DNA from: Symbiodinium natans
Lineage: Eukaryota; Sar; Dinophyceae; Suessiales; Symbiodiniaceae
Assembly (NCBI GenBank): GCA_905221605.1
Contig: CAJNDS010002410.1
Location: 20,652-84,651 of the forward strand
Direction: 5' to 3'
Length of the DNA stretch: 64,000 nucleotides
Shown here: in pieces, positions 24,766 through 35,726 of the stretch
How positions within the stretch are numbered: position 1 is the first letter of the stretch
Layout: each line of letters opens with the position of its first letter
Position numbers and translations under genes: made by a program
The notes under the pieces: model-generated
Seen by the model: only the letters and a program-made list of their open reading frames with translations
Told to the model about the DNA's origin: nothing
Database searches by the model: none

Positions 24766-27700
24766 CTTCCTTTGCAAAGAGCTCCTTGAAGAGGCGCCGC
24801 AGGTAGGCGTAGTCGGGTCGGTCTTCAAACCGCAACGCCTCCAGAGGCAGGCTTAGCAAACTTGGAGGGCCTGTGAGAGCTTGGTCTTCACTGCCTTGGC
24901 ATAGTTCATGTAGGTGACGAAGATCACAGGGCAACCTCACCAAAAGCGACCCGGTACTCACCAAATCTGGCACATGCCAACCCATGCAGATGACTCGCTG
25001 TGCTGCCCAGGCAGCCCTTGCACAGGGACTCGACTGATGTGGACTGCTTGCACTCCATGATCTTGTTATACCTGAGTGACTGAGAATTCATCGAGCATTC
25101 TGGCCGGGCGAAGGCCTGTCTTAGCAGTCTTAGCAGCGACAGTATGCCACGACTGTTTGGGCATGCCACTCACACTCGAAGGAAGGATTTGGGTTTTCTT
25201 GGACCCTAAACCCTAACCCCTTTTTTTTGAACCCAGACTCTTTACGTCAGCTGGCCCTAAACCCTAAACCCTAAACCCTGAACCCTAAACCCTAAACCCT
25301 AAACCCTGAACCCTAAACCCTAAACCCCAAACCCTGATTTGGATCCCTGGTGCTTCTCCTCCTTGGTCGCGGCCTGGAATCCTTGCCATGGCAGCTGGCC
25401 CTTGCAGAAGTAGATCAGCACATATCCTCAGTGCTCAGATGGCTCTTTCAGGGGTCTTCGTTTACGGCTTAGGGTGTAGGGTGCCTAGTGTAGGGTTTAA
25501 AGGGCCCTGAGGCAGACCTCCTGCCCCTGCCCCTTGCACCGGTATTGACTGAGCTGGGAATGATGGCATAAAAAGTAGGAAAGGACAAGGACACCTCGCG
25601 AGTGCTGCCCCTTACTTTTCTATCACCTTCCTATGTTAACTTTGCTTGTTGTTCAATGGAGTTCGTGCGCCGATGATATCTTCGCTCCTTGTAAGTCTTT
25701 TTTTGAACCCGCGCTGTGCTACTGCCTTAGATGCTCCTTGTAACTCAAAAAACCAAACAAAAGAAGAGAACTAGAATGAATGAACAATCCGGGGTCATTG
25801 AGGCCTTTTTCCCTCATAACCTGGTTCATGTGACCCTCCCCTTTGATCTGTGTCCAAGCTTAGTGCAACCGTCTCTACCCTTGGACCGCCCAATAACACG
25901 AAAATCAGAGCCCAAGCCGCCAATTGCTTCGATGTCGTCCCTACGGCTCTGTTCGATTCCACGATGAGCATTGACCTGCAAGAGGGTTGGCACATGTTGG
26001 CAAGACGAATGGCACAAGTTCGTGCATCGTTCATCTCAGTGTTTCATTGCCCTCCTCTCGTTTCAAGTACAGACTATGCGTAGACCATCTGCGTTGTGCC
26101 CCTTCAAGCTCACGCTCAGGCTCTTGCGGATGCATAGCGGGCAGTTCCCGTCATGCTCTTGTTGTCCTTGGCTCGACTCTCCTATTCGTGGCTGCATGGT
26201 GCCGGCTCACTGGGCTTGAAACCACTACAACGGGCCACGACTGCAGCCTACTCTGTTTCAGTGACCCTACCACGATCTACCACATCCTCTGATCCACCAA
26301 ACCAAGTTGCTCGGTACGGGATGTGGTTGCACTTGGAGTCCCTGCGCGCAGCTGCATCTTTGGGCGTTTTTGGGGGGGGATTCAGGGGAGTTTCTAAACA
26401 GAAGTCTCCCTGGCCTGTACTTCTTTGCAAGGCCGAAGTCGATGAGGTAGAGAATTTGACTCTGTTGGGTCTTCCTGCTTCCGCCAATGAGGAAGTTGTC
26501 CGGCTTGATGTCGCGATGAATAAAATCTTTGGAGTGGAGGTATTCTATCCTGAGCTTTGAGACATCCAGGAATCCAGGAGCCTTTGAAACACGCATCACG
26601 CGGTTCCCTTCAATGCATGGGGCCTGTAGAGCATCTGCTCGGCCAGCAAGATGAGGGTCTTGAGGGTGAACCTCCGCTTGACTCAGTGACACAGGGCAGG
26701 GGCACGGCTACACAGGGAAAACCTTCCGTAGACCTCCTCTTCGACAGCCCGGGGATCATACGAACCCCAACTGCCTTAACAACCCCTTAAGATTGTTTGT
26801 GCATGTTAGGGCTTATTTTGCTGTACCTTACACTCCTTCAATGATCTTCTCCCTCCAGCGCCCTTCTTGATCCCTAAGCCGCAATTGTGGCCTCCGCCGG
26901 CAAATGTTGAATAAATCTTCCAACGAAGGCCCCAAGAGATCCATCACCATCACATTGTAGTCGCCTCTGCCAACAACACAACGTCAGGCGCGCCATTTTG
27001 CTGGAAAGCAGGGGGCATCACAGCTTGGGTGGATACGGGTATTGATACGGCTAGCAGGCGCTGATGCACAGCGTGGCCGAGGTCGCAGCCTTGTGTATCC
27101 GAAAAATACACCTGAGTGCATGAAACCATCTCAAATGACCGTTAACCACCCGAGAAAACAGATGCGCAAGTTTGCACTGAAACAGCGGACATTTTAGCGG
27201 GATGTTTTCATGATGTAGTGATGACTACCGGTCAATCTTTCTGAGTCACTACTTTATCCTGGACCACGCCAGGAGGCTGATGCGAATCCTTGAGCACCCT
27301 CCAAATGCTTGAGGAGTTTTGCCTGGCAGGGAACTTTTGGATTGCACTGTACAGTGCAACACAGGCTCGTCACCATTTTCCTTCTTGTATCCCAAAACAT
27401 GACGCAGTAAAAGAGAAGTGGGCCACTTCTGGCTCTATCAGGGTTTAGGGTATTGACAGGCTGAAAAAGGACCTGCCGCGCTGTACCTTGGATCATATAG
27501 GATGTTACATTTTTGTCGCAACCTGGTGTCAACCAACATTGTTTTTAATACATTTTCGGCGCAAGTTTACGTTCCGGCGTCAGTTTACGAACAAACATGC
27601 CACTTCTGACTTGCGCATTCTAGATTGCAGTACTACATTAGGTCAGTAAACTACGTTTCCACAGAAATGACTGATAGCTTCACAAAGCCATGTGCAGCTA

Positions 27701-28278
27701 GAATCTTGCATACGAAATCAAGTGAGAGGAGCATAGCTTGGGTGCTACTGATGCCTGAGTAGATTGATTAGGCTTGATGCATGCTTTGAACGTGATTTCT
27801 TCGATTTGCAGCCACGGCATGGACTGCGTTCTGGCCAGCCCACAGCGGAGCCTCATAAAGGAGCATCGGGTGCTTGCTATCCACTCGCTCGAGCTTGACT
27901 GCGAGCTCTTTTCCAGTCCTTAGCTTCGGCTATGCTCTGATACATGCCACTTTGGACATGAAGGCCTCTTGTATTTCAACGGGTTGGGCTTAGTAGTCCA
28001 CATCCCTCCGAGCTGCCGACAAAGGCGGACGCACAGCCCGCGCCAGCCCCGCAGGACCCCCCCAGCCGGCCCGCAAGACCGAGAATATCAAGTTCTATCC
28101 TACGCAAGCTGTGGAGACCGTTGATCTGCTGTCGACGTAGTATGTTGCCCCCCCCCCCACGATTCACCAGAAACCCATCCCTCAGTGCTGGCCAAAGGAA
28201 CTGCGAGTCCACAGCATAGTAGATCTCACCAAAGGATCCGGAGCCCAGCTTGCGACCCAAGCAATAAACGCTGCCGAC
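24766..28278 (-). CDS. CK1: Casein kinase 1 family Ser/Thr protein kinase, at least 13 exons
   Basis: Exons (minus strand): 28278-28202, 27918-27852, 27322-27259, 26964-26892, 26671-26624, 26549-26415, 26341-26311, 26166-26128, 25975-25921, 25426-25354, 25071-25016, 24935-24895, 24838-24766. Their lengths keep one reading frame of about 277 residues covering the kinase domain: glycine loop GSGSFGEIY, lysine in [78 protein letters not shown], and [17 protein letters not shown] near the end. The TARYAS...IEQSRRDD block in place of an APE motif is specific to casein kinase 1. All catalytic residues are present, so it should be active. Donors are GC in ten introns, GT in one (28201) and GA in one (27258); all acceptors are AG|G. 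The start codon exon and the C-terminal tail were not found; the last frame could also run on to a stop at about 24719. Confidence 0.93.
25255..25335. repeat. Telomere-like array inside a kinase intron
   Basis: About ten CCCTAAA or CCCTGAA units lie within the tenth kinase intron (25353-25072), with smaller blocks at 25203-25219. The gene reads through them, so they are transcribed as TTTAGGG repeats. Confidence 0.95.
26672..26891 (-). other. Kinase intron flanked by a 7-nt direct repeat
   Basis: This 220-nt GC-AG intron has GCGGAGG at both ends (plus-strand CCTCCGC at 26891-26897 and 26671-26677), spanning the exon-intron junctions. It resembles a target-site duplication. Confidence 0.7.
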
Positions 28279-28371
28279 CTCAGGGACACATTCATGCTCG
28301 GAGCATTGTCGTCTGGCGCAGTGCTAGTGGGACTTGGGCTGCAGTGACTGCACAACAGTCTGGGCTGACTA

Positions 28372-29797
28372 CTACGGCAATTTTTTGAAAAGATCATGTG
28401 GCTCTTGTCTCCAAGAGTCTTTCCCGATGCGCTGCGTCATCGAGTCCTTGTCCTGGCTGCTACCTTGGTTTTGCGACTGTATCTGGGGCCTGGGAGGTTT
28501 GTTCACTGGTGCCACACGGATCCGTCCAGCTTCGGCAGGCAGCGGCGCAATCTTTTTCTCACTGGAAGCTTGCTACGACGCAGCGCACGGCAGCCGAGTG
28601 CGTCTCTGAGCAGGTGTTCCCTGCCTGTGTGGCCAGGTCCCAAACATAGAGTTGACCGTCGTAGCTGCCGCTCACAGCATGACCAGACTCAAAGTCCACG
28701 GCCAAGGCGCAGACGGGGGCACCTGGGCCAACCAGTAGCAAGTGTGGCAGGCAGTCATAATCTAGAAGAGCAGGGCCGGGGCAATTGTGTGGTTGGCTAG
28801 GTATGTCAAAACAGGTTTGGAGTAATTTTAACTATGTTGAACTTTCACCTAGGCACCACGCCAACCACGGTTCTCGCCTGTCTTGACATCCCAAACGTGG
28901 AGCTGGCCATCGAAGCTCCCACTCATCGCGCGCTTCGTGGATCCAAAGGCCTGGCCTATTGCCCACACTGCCATCATCGATGGGCCTTCCACCATGTGCT
29001 GGATGGCCATGTTTGCCAAATCCCAGACACAGAAGATCCCATCGTCCGAGCCGCTGGCTGCCAGTGCCTTTGTGAAGTCTGCAGCCACCACCTGCACCAG
29101 TCCCTGGTGGTATGACCCGAAAGAATGCAGGCAAACCTCCTCAGAGAGATCCCATACCTGCACGAATCCACCCTCATGGCCGCTGACCTGCACATGAAGT
29201 GCAGGGGATGCATGATCAGCCTGATAGGTGTATGCTGGCCTACACTCCTGCGACAGCAACTGCATCAGTCAGGACAAAGAATCTTCCATCTCCCCCGTGC
29301 ATCTTATTTACGCCACCTTCTTCAAGACCCTGAAAAACCAGACCAAATGCTTCGCAGAGTTGAGGCGCAGCCATCATGTCCTCGCAACTGGCTGCCAGTG
29401 ACCAGGGGGTGTTGTTGGGGCAGCGCAGCGTCAACAGGCTGCCGCGCTGACCTTCAGATTTGGTGATGTTAAACATGACTGCAAGGCTACACAAACTTCA
29501 TATTATGCTCGCCCAGCGCTGGCTTACGATGACATGTAGTAGACTTACGCGAAGTGCACATGTATTCGCCTCGTGTTGAGAGCTTGAGCTAAGCTGGACT
29601 GCCTATGTCTTTTGCCAGGGCTTTTCCAACATGTCGAGACTTTCGCGACACATGCGTCTTTCATCTATACCTGCAATGTGCCGCGCTTGCTGCCAGGAAG
29701 CTGAAAGACCACAGCCGGAGTGTTCCGTCGTCCGATCCACTGGCAGCCCAACGGCGGGCGAAGTCGGCAGCCACGGCGCACACTGCTCCGGCATGGC
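28372..29797 (-). CDS. WD40-repeat protein, C-terminal part
   Basis: Exons that can be placed: 29797-29694 (one repeat, AASGSDDGTLRLWSF), 29187-28878 (three repeats, with FVQVWDL, ASGSDDGIFCVWDL and SGSFDGQLHVWDV) and from 28722 (SGSYDGQLYVWDL). The intron 28877-28723 has a GC donor and AG|G acceptor and keeps the phase. A possible last exon at 28452-28372 adds a charged tail ending FKKLP and a TAG stop, joined through a GC donor in the preceding exon; this part is uncertain. At least one exon between 29694 and 29187 is missing from my model. WD40 repeats build a beta-propeller scaffold for protein complexes. More repeats of the same style lie upstream at 32091-32617 beyond the peroxidase gene, so this may be the second half of one gene. 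The kinase exon at 28278 begins only about 100 nt after the proposed stop. Confidence 0.75.
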
Positions 29798-30053
29798 CTT
29801 GCGGGAGGAACTTGGAAGCTTATGACTCTTATGACTCTTGAGTTTACTGGCATCTAAGCCGAAGTATGAAGTCAGAGAGCTCAGGCAAAGATCACCTGAG
29901 CTAAGGACGCTTGCAAGTTACTGCGTCTATGTAGGCTCGTTTTAAGCCCGGACTTTCGGATGCCAGCGTCTGGAGTCTTGAAAATGTCTTGAAACATGAA
30001 CTACCGGGCGCTGTAACTCTCAACGTGTGTGTGACGCGCGTTGGGGGCTCAGC

Positions 30054-31537
30054 TCAGGAGCGCAGCCGACGAAGCGAGAAGCCATTTGTAGTGGCAATCT
30101 TCCAGGCTTTCTTGAAGGATCGGATCCACGCATCCTCGTCATTCGCGAACTTCTTGACCGACTGGTATGCTGGCCCTTTGGGATCAATGGGAAGCCCGCA
30201 GTCAATCCATGCATCCGAAGTTTTGTCGAAATCCGCCCCGCAGCAAAGGGCGCGCTGCAGCCTGAAATTGTCCTTGCCGGGTATATGGGTGCTGCCGCAA
30301 AATCGCCCGTCCTCGTACTTCGCTGTCGCATCAGAAACAGATGCGGGAGTACCCCAGGTGCACAGGCACTCATTGCTTGCGGCAGTGGCTGCATCGAGCT
30401 CTACACTACCAGAATCGTCCATGGTGAATGCAAGGCACAGGTCGGTGTTCAGCATCATCTCCTTACCCAAAATTGTTTCGTTGGCGCCGGAATCTGATCG
30501 CATCCACTGGTTCTTGGCGGGATTTCCTGCCACAGCCGACTCAGGTTTCCAGCCCTTTGCTAAGATGGACACGAAGTAGTCATTGTTGAACTTGCGACTC
30601 ATGAGTGCAGAGCTCCACCAGCCATCGTAGCCGGAGTTTGCAACTTGTGCCCGCCCAAGAGTGTGCACTCCCATAAGGGCTGCTGCCTGACCCCATGTGA
30701 GACCCATCCTGTCGACAAAGGATTCCTGAACTGCTGCACAGCTTCCCTCCGGATTGGGCAATCTGCCATGCGCCCACTCGCATGTCTTCGCGGTAGTGCG
30801 GCCAAACTTGAAAGCTGACTTGAAGTCGATTGCGGATCGGCTGCTATCATCTGCCGTGACATGCTGGCGTGATGCCGTCATGACTGCTTCAGCTGCAATC
30901 ACCAGAAAGTCAGCCAACGAAACCGACTCGCAAAAGTGCTGGTACGCAGTGTCGATGGACACACCAAACTCGCCCTCGTGAAGGCATGCCGCAAGTCCGG
31001 CATTGTCGACATCTGTCAGGTCTACGCAGCCATCCGCGCCGCCCTCGCCGTCCTTGTAGTCCATGAAATCGTGTCCAGTCATTCGCAGGACACATCCTGC
31101 CCAGTCAGCCTGCGGGCACTCTTGCGCCGTGCAAGTGCCTGAGTCCAGCTAAGGGTTGGGGAAGAATCTGCAACAGAATGGTTTCTGAAGTTTAGCAACA
31201 GAATGGTCTCTGAAGTTTAGCAGAAGATGCTGGGAAGGGAGTCATAAAGTGCCGTGATCGAGGCTGTGATGCTGTCGTAATCCGCCTCTGTCATGCGTTG
31301 TGTTGTGATTGCTTGGGTGCCAGGACAGTTCATCATGTAGTACGGGCTGGCCCAGGTGGTGCTCAATGTCGTTTCCCCGCCATCTTTGTAGACGGTGTTC
31401 ACCTGCAGCAAGCCCCGTCCACCCACGAAGTCTGTGCCACGGCATGCATCTGTGCCACATGTGTTGAAGCCGCTCTGCTGTGCCACGGCCCCCAGGCCAA
31501 GGAGAACCGAGGATATCTGCAGCACCAACACTGACAT
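30054..31537 (-). CDS. Secreted haem peroxidase (plant/fungal/bacterial superfamily)
   Basis: Two exons, 31537-31222 and 31138-30054, joined by an 83-nt intron with a GC donor (TTCT|GCTAAA) and AG|GCACTT acceptor. The ATG at 31535-31537 opens a hydrophobic signal peptide (VLVLQISSVLLGLGAVA), so export or vacuolar targeting is likely. The distal haem site is RMTGHDF (Arg and His) followed by GGADGC, and the proximal haem ligand is the His in LMGVHTLGRA; both fit active peroxidases that reduce hydrogen peroxide. Many cysteines suggest disulphides, closer to secreted class II enzymes than to ascorbate peroxidase (inference). The frame ends in an Arg-rich tail (SLRRLRS). It lies between two groups of WD40 exons on the same strand. 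The donor lies at the edge of a 25-nt tandem duplication. Confidence 0.9.
31171..31220. repeat. 25-nt tandem duplication at the peroxidase donor site
   Basis: Two copies, 31171-31195 and 31196-31220, differing at one base. The unit contains the intron start, so the GC donor context (GCTAAACTTC on the minus strand) is present twice. Confidence 0.9.
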
Positions 31538-31947
31538 GTCCAAAATGTGCAGGAGTAAGGTTAGGATATGGGGCCTAAGTCGGCTTGAGCCTCAGGCGGC
31601 TCACGGAATTTAACGCGGAGATTCTGTGGAACCAGCTGGAAGTCATTCAAAATAGCATGTGCTATGCGATGCGACCGTGCCTTCAAAGCTGCGCAAGCAC
31701 TCCTGGGCATTGAGATCTCTTGTGTGGAAGCGTGCTCAGGGCGGAGGTTGTTTCCTCTCGGGTTGGCTGTATTTCTGGCAGTTCACAACCTCCAAACGCT
31801 GGTAAATTACCGCAACCCCGGGTTCAAGAAGCATTAAAAAGTGTCATGAGTATGACAATACCACCGGGGTGAAGCCCATTTCTACCAAGGGGACCAGGCT
31901 TCCGCCAGCGTCAGGGAGAAGGACCGGCGCCAACAGCAAAGCAAACC

Positions 31948-31992
31948 CACACACACACACACACACTCACACACGCACACACACACACACAA
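31948..31992. repeat. (CA)n microsatellite
   Basis: Mostly uninterrupted CA repeat with two changed units. Confidence 0.95.
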
Positions 31993-32090
31993 AGGAGCTT
32001 CTGTGCACAGCCATTGTACGGCTATGGCAAGTCGGAGCAATCCAGGGACTCCCCAAACATGCCACCTGCTCGAAGCTAAGCAAACCTGGC

Positions 32091-32617
32091 CTCCCGCTCG
32101 AGGTCCCAAAGCATCAGCGAGCCATCCGCTGAACCAGACAAGGCCAACCTTCCGAAAGCCCGTGCCAGAGACTGAAAGCTTCTTCAAGCCCTCTCACTCA
32201 ACCGGGCTCGGACGAACTGTGATTGATCTGGGGAAGTGTGACATGGTGCCCCTCCAGGCTTTCCGGCCGGCGCCTGGCAGCTATGTCGGCGTCCACAGAC
32301 CAAACCTGGAGTGCAGCTTGCTTTGAGTTTGCAGACGCGTCAAGTGCTCCGTATATTTCCCAACAGGCTCCCGCACACCCATTCCTAATCATTTTCTTGC
32401 ACCCGGACTTGCGCCCCCAATGTCTTGGCTGCAGTTCAACTCTTTCTTACTGTCTTGGCACCCTGGAAGCTTCAACGCGAAGCCGTGAAAGCGGTTCCCC
32501 TTCCTCGAAGCCCAAGCCCTTTGTGAAGCGAAGCGGCTGCACCACGATGCCCGGTGAGGGTGGCGAGGCAGGTCCGGGCTTGGAGATCCCAGAACTTCAC
32601 GGAGCCGTCTTCACAAC
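32091..32617 (-). CDS. WD40-repeat exons, upstream group
   Basis: Three separate pieces carry WD40 signatures. From acceptor AAG|GTTGTG at 32617: CEDGSVKFWDLQARTCLATL then TGH. From AG|GTTTGG at 32305: VWSVDADIAARRRPESLEGH. Ending at a GC donor at 32091: LALSGSADGSLMLWDLERE. Each has the W-D or W-S dipeptide and the GH start of the next blade. Upstream exons carrying the start were not found. Same strand and repeat style as 28372-29797; the two groups may be one gene with the peroxidase lying in an intron, or two adjacent genes. Confidence 0.7.
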
Positions 32618-33296
32618 CTTCAGGGCATCTCCCCCCTTCCTCTCACGCATTCGCATTTAGTGCCGAGACAGTTCAGTTGCCTTTCTTTGCGTGATTTGTG
32701 CCCAAGGCGTTGTGCAAAGGCTCGTTTGGGCTGGCCTGTGATGGCTCGTGGCGAGGGAGGGATCACAACCACATCCACCTCCTTCCCAGCCAATGAAGCT
32801 GCCAGGGAATCCTCTTGCCTGGGCACTTCCCGAAAGACATCATGCTTGGTCTGCTTGGTGGGTATGAGTGGGCAGTTCATCGGTGTAGACACCAGCGGTT
32901 GCCGAGCCACAGCACTTCTCCATCTAGTATAAGACGGATGCGCGCAGCCGGCGCCTGCAAGACCTGCTTCTTGCAAGAGGGCATAAGTATCAAAAAGTTA
33001 TCCAGTAGTATCAGCCATCACAACCAATCTAATCCTGCTCCCCAAGCGGCTTCGGCCGCACGGAAGCAGAGCGAAGCCACGAAGTCCCCGGGCTTCAACT
33101 ACAATTCGAAAGGCACGGAATCACGATGAAAAGGCTGCAAACAGCGTGGACACTGGGGGTAGGAAAGCATCGTAGCAGCGTCGACTCAAAGAGGACTTGA
33201 GGCCTGGAAGTGCAAGCGCTCGCCACTCAAACGGCGCAGGACCACTCGCTCCTGCAAGGCTCTCAAAAGGCTCTCTCACTCTCTCTCAAAAGGCTC

Positions 33297-33348
<52 letters not shown>
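33297..33348. repeat. (CT)n microsatellite
   Basis: About 26 CT units; a second shorter CT tract followed by CA and CG alternation lies at about 33478-33530. Confidence 0.95.
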
Positions 33349-33350
<2 letters not shown>

Positions 33351-33664
33351 GCACGCATAGCCCCCCCCGAAGGGAAGGCCGCCCCGAGGGGCGCGCGACG
33401 TCCAAGGGTCCGTCTGATCGGAAGGTCCGCGGTTTTCGCGGCCCGCCAAATGTATCACAGGAATGTGGTGCCCCTCATCTCACTCTCTCTCTCTCTCACA
33501 CACACACGCACGCGTGCGCGCGCGCGCGCCCGCCCGCAATCCTCCATCACCGTTGTCTTCAACCTAGCAGGTGCGTTGCTGAGCGCCCTCAATGAAAAGG
33601 AGAACCTCATCTTTGCGAAATGCCCGCTCTCCAAGATGATACGAGTAGAAGATGATGAACGTGG

Positions 33665-33694
33665 CCCCCCCCCCCCCCCCCCCTCCCCCCCCCC
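33665..33694. repeat. Poly-C tract
   Basis: 19 C, one T, then 10 C on the plus strand. Confidence 0.9.
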
Positions 33695-34782
33695 TTTCTC
33701 ACCGTTGTGAGGGGAAGTGCCCCCCTTTCGCCCATGAACTAGAACAAAACACACTCACAGACGCCGCGTAACAAAAAGAACCTTGTGAATCCCCATCTCC
33801 TCCAGTGTGCTCTGTGCGTCTTCCACCCCCGAAGGCCACTCCTCCAAAGGACACACTGAGTTTGAGTTCCACCACATAAAACATCTACCCTGCTAGTAAT
33901 TCCTGCTTGGGCGGGGGGGTCCCGTGCAAAAGGGAATGTCTACATGTAGGAACCTGAAGTGAACTTCTACATGTAAGAACCTGATGAACCAGACGCCGTG
34001 ATTCTCGAATGACGTCATCTAGGCATGCCGGAGGGTCAAGCCGCGCGGGGAAAGCAAACCCAACAGAACCGCAAACCTTCAACACCTTGACTCCTTCGGC
34101 CTGCAACCCACATGCTGCAATCACCCTTGCCTGCCTTGTTGGGCAACGGCCCCGACAGCAACCGGCCAAGGCCCAAATGCTGGCCGTCGATCCTCTACTG
34201 GCTCGCAGTAACGGCGGCATGTATGTCATCATGCAGAAGACTGTCCGCACAGCTGCCATGATTAGGTGGATTTACAAAGTGAAGTCAGGTGAAGTCCAAT
34301 TGAGTTTATCACTTGGCTCTGAGGTTTTTGCGGGCCCCTCACGCAAAGTGAAGCCTAACGAAAGCGGTCTACACGCACAGGCCCCCCCATTGGGGTGTGA
34401 TACTGCGCGCAAGCGTAACACTCCTTTCACGCTGTTCCTAATGCATCCCAAAACCACGTGCAAGAAGTAGTGTTGTAGTCTGCACGAATTGAGTCCAGTA
34501 GCGGCGGTAGAACATGGAAAGTACTTCAACAATAGGGACGCTGTCGTGCAAAGAGCGGCTATGTGAAAGGCAGCCGTTTTGGAGGAGCGATATTTGATGG
34601 AGGTGTATATGCTCAAACGTCTCCAGATCCCTCATACTTTCTTCTGCGCATCTGCACCCACAGCCTAGCAATGATGAGACGTTCGCTGGCTCGATTGATC
34701 ATGGTGCACCAAGTCTGCCAGGTGCCGCGTCAACGTACTTGCAGAGTGCCCCTTCTCCTCCCCAGGCCACACCCCGAACACC

Positions 34783-34811
34783 ACCCTAAACCCTAAACCC
34801 GAAACCCTAAA
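34783..34811. repeat. Telomere-like heptamers
   Basis: CCCTAAACCCTAAACCC followed by one altered unit. Confidence 0.9.
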
Positions 34812-34898
34812 TAATTTCACGAAGGCCAAGGAGCATGGCGAAACCGCGCCCAAGCGGGTCATCGCTTGAGAGACGCTCGGGGCAGGATCGGGCCAGCC

Positions 34899-35726
34899 TC
34901 AGAGAGAGCGAGAAAGAGAGGAAGCCGCCTCAGAAATCCTCAGAACCCAGAAGCCGCACAAGAGTTGCGAAAATGCATTGTTCCCAGACATGCCCAGACA
35001 CTGCATGAAGGTCAGCTCCACCCACTCTCGGCCATTCGCGTCTGGCACAGTTCTCGGCGACACCTGGATCTTCTGCCCTCGGTGGACCCAGCCCCAGGAT
35101 CGCGCATCCTGCTGGGGCGCCTTCTTGATGAAGACCTTGTCATAAGCGACCTCATACCACTGCGCATCTTCGATTTGGACGCGTGGGTGTGGCTCAGCCG
35201 GCAGGCTTTCGTCAATCGGCATCGAGCCGTTGCCATGGTCGGCCACAGCCCGCGCGACCCTCCAGATCAGCCCAACTTGGGCTGCCTCTGCGGGGCACAG
35301 CGCCCGGGAAGATGGAAGGGGCGCAGAGCCGTGGAGTGCCGCCACAGCTGCAGGCCGTCCCTGCTGATCCAACCGGGCAATGCGGGCAGAGATGACGGCC
35401 TTTCTGAGCTGTTCAGGCGAGACTTGGGCAACCTGCCACAGATCGGCAAACCCACCGCACTGCTCGCAAACAGCTTCCCAGGCTTCAGGCTCCAAGCCTG
35501 CCCAATCCCTGGCATCACGAATGTCTTGAAATTGGCGCAGCTTCCCTCCTGATGGGGCCGCCTGTGATTTTTCAAACGTGGGGCCATTCGGCTTGTAAGT
35601 CCTGCGCGCAATGCGGCCTGAGTCACTGGGATCAGGCGGCAGCAGCTGTGTTGGCCGGAGCAGCAACGGCTGCTCTTGCAAAAGCATGCCGGGAAGATGC
35701 GGCCGCAGCACTTTCTTCTCAAACAA
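34899..35726 (-). CDS. Possible protein with an SH3-like repeat
   Basis: A 275-codon open stretch without an ATG at its upstream end, so at best one exon. Residues about 190-245 include QWYEVAYDKVFIKKAP, then WGWVHRGQKIQV and GREWVEL. This resembles SH3-like modules of the form W-Y-V...V-R-x-x-P...G-W-L, which are common in dinoflagellate proteins. An earlier segment (DWAGLEPEAWEAVCEQCGGF) is protein-like but unassigned. The real exon limits are not known. Assignment rests on composition and a weak motif. Confidence 0.4.
   Translation of the reverse strand: MFEKKVLRPHLPGMLLQEQPLLLRPTQLLPPDPSDSGRIARRTYKPNGPTFEKSQAAPSGGKLRQFQDIRDARDWAGLEPEAWEAVCEQCGGFADLWQVAQVSPEQLRKAVISARIARLDQQGRPAAVAALHGSAPLPSSRALCPAEAAQVGLIWRVARAVADHGNGSMPIDESLPAEPHPRVQIEDAQWYEVAYDKVFIKKAPQQDARSWGWVHRGQKIQVSPRTVPDANGREWVELTFMQCLGMSGNNAFSQLLCGFWVLRISEAASSLSRSL

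Larger units (their letters stand above)
32618..34898. other. No recognised gene; simple repeats
   Basis: Holds CT and CG microsatellites, C runs and a telomere-like block. The minus-strand frame at 32620-32976 overlaps the first WD40 exon and might hide an upstream exon, but no motif is seen. Confidence 0.45.

Noticed and set aside
25255-25335. Regularly repeated units as a CRISPR-like array
   Set aside because: The units are contiguous telomere-type heptamers without spacers, in a eukaryotic intron.
28182-28397. Minus-strand frame starting with a real ATG just upstream of the kinase
   Set aside because: It is out of frame with the glycine loop of the kinase and has no motif, so it was not used as the kinase start.
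33197-33710. Serine/leucine-rich frames on the plus strand
   Set aside because: They are translations of CT and C simple repeats.
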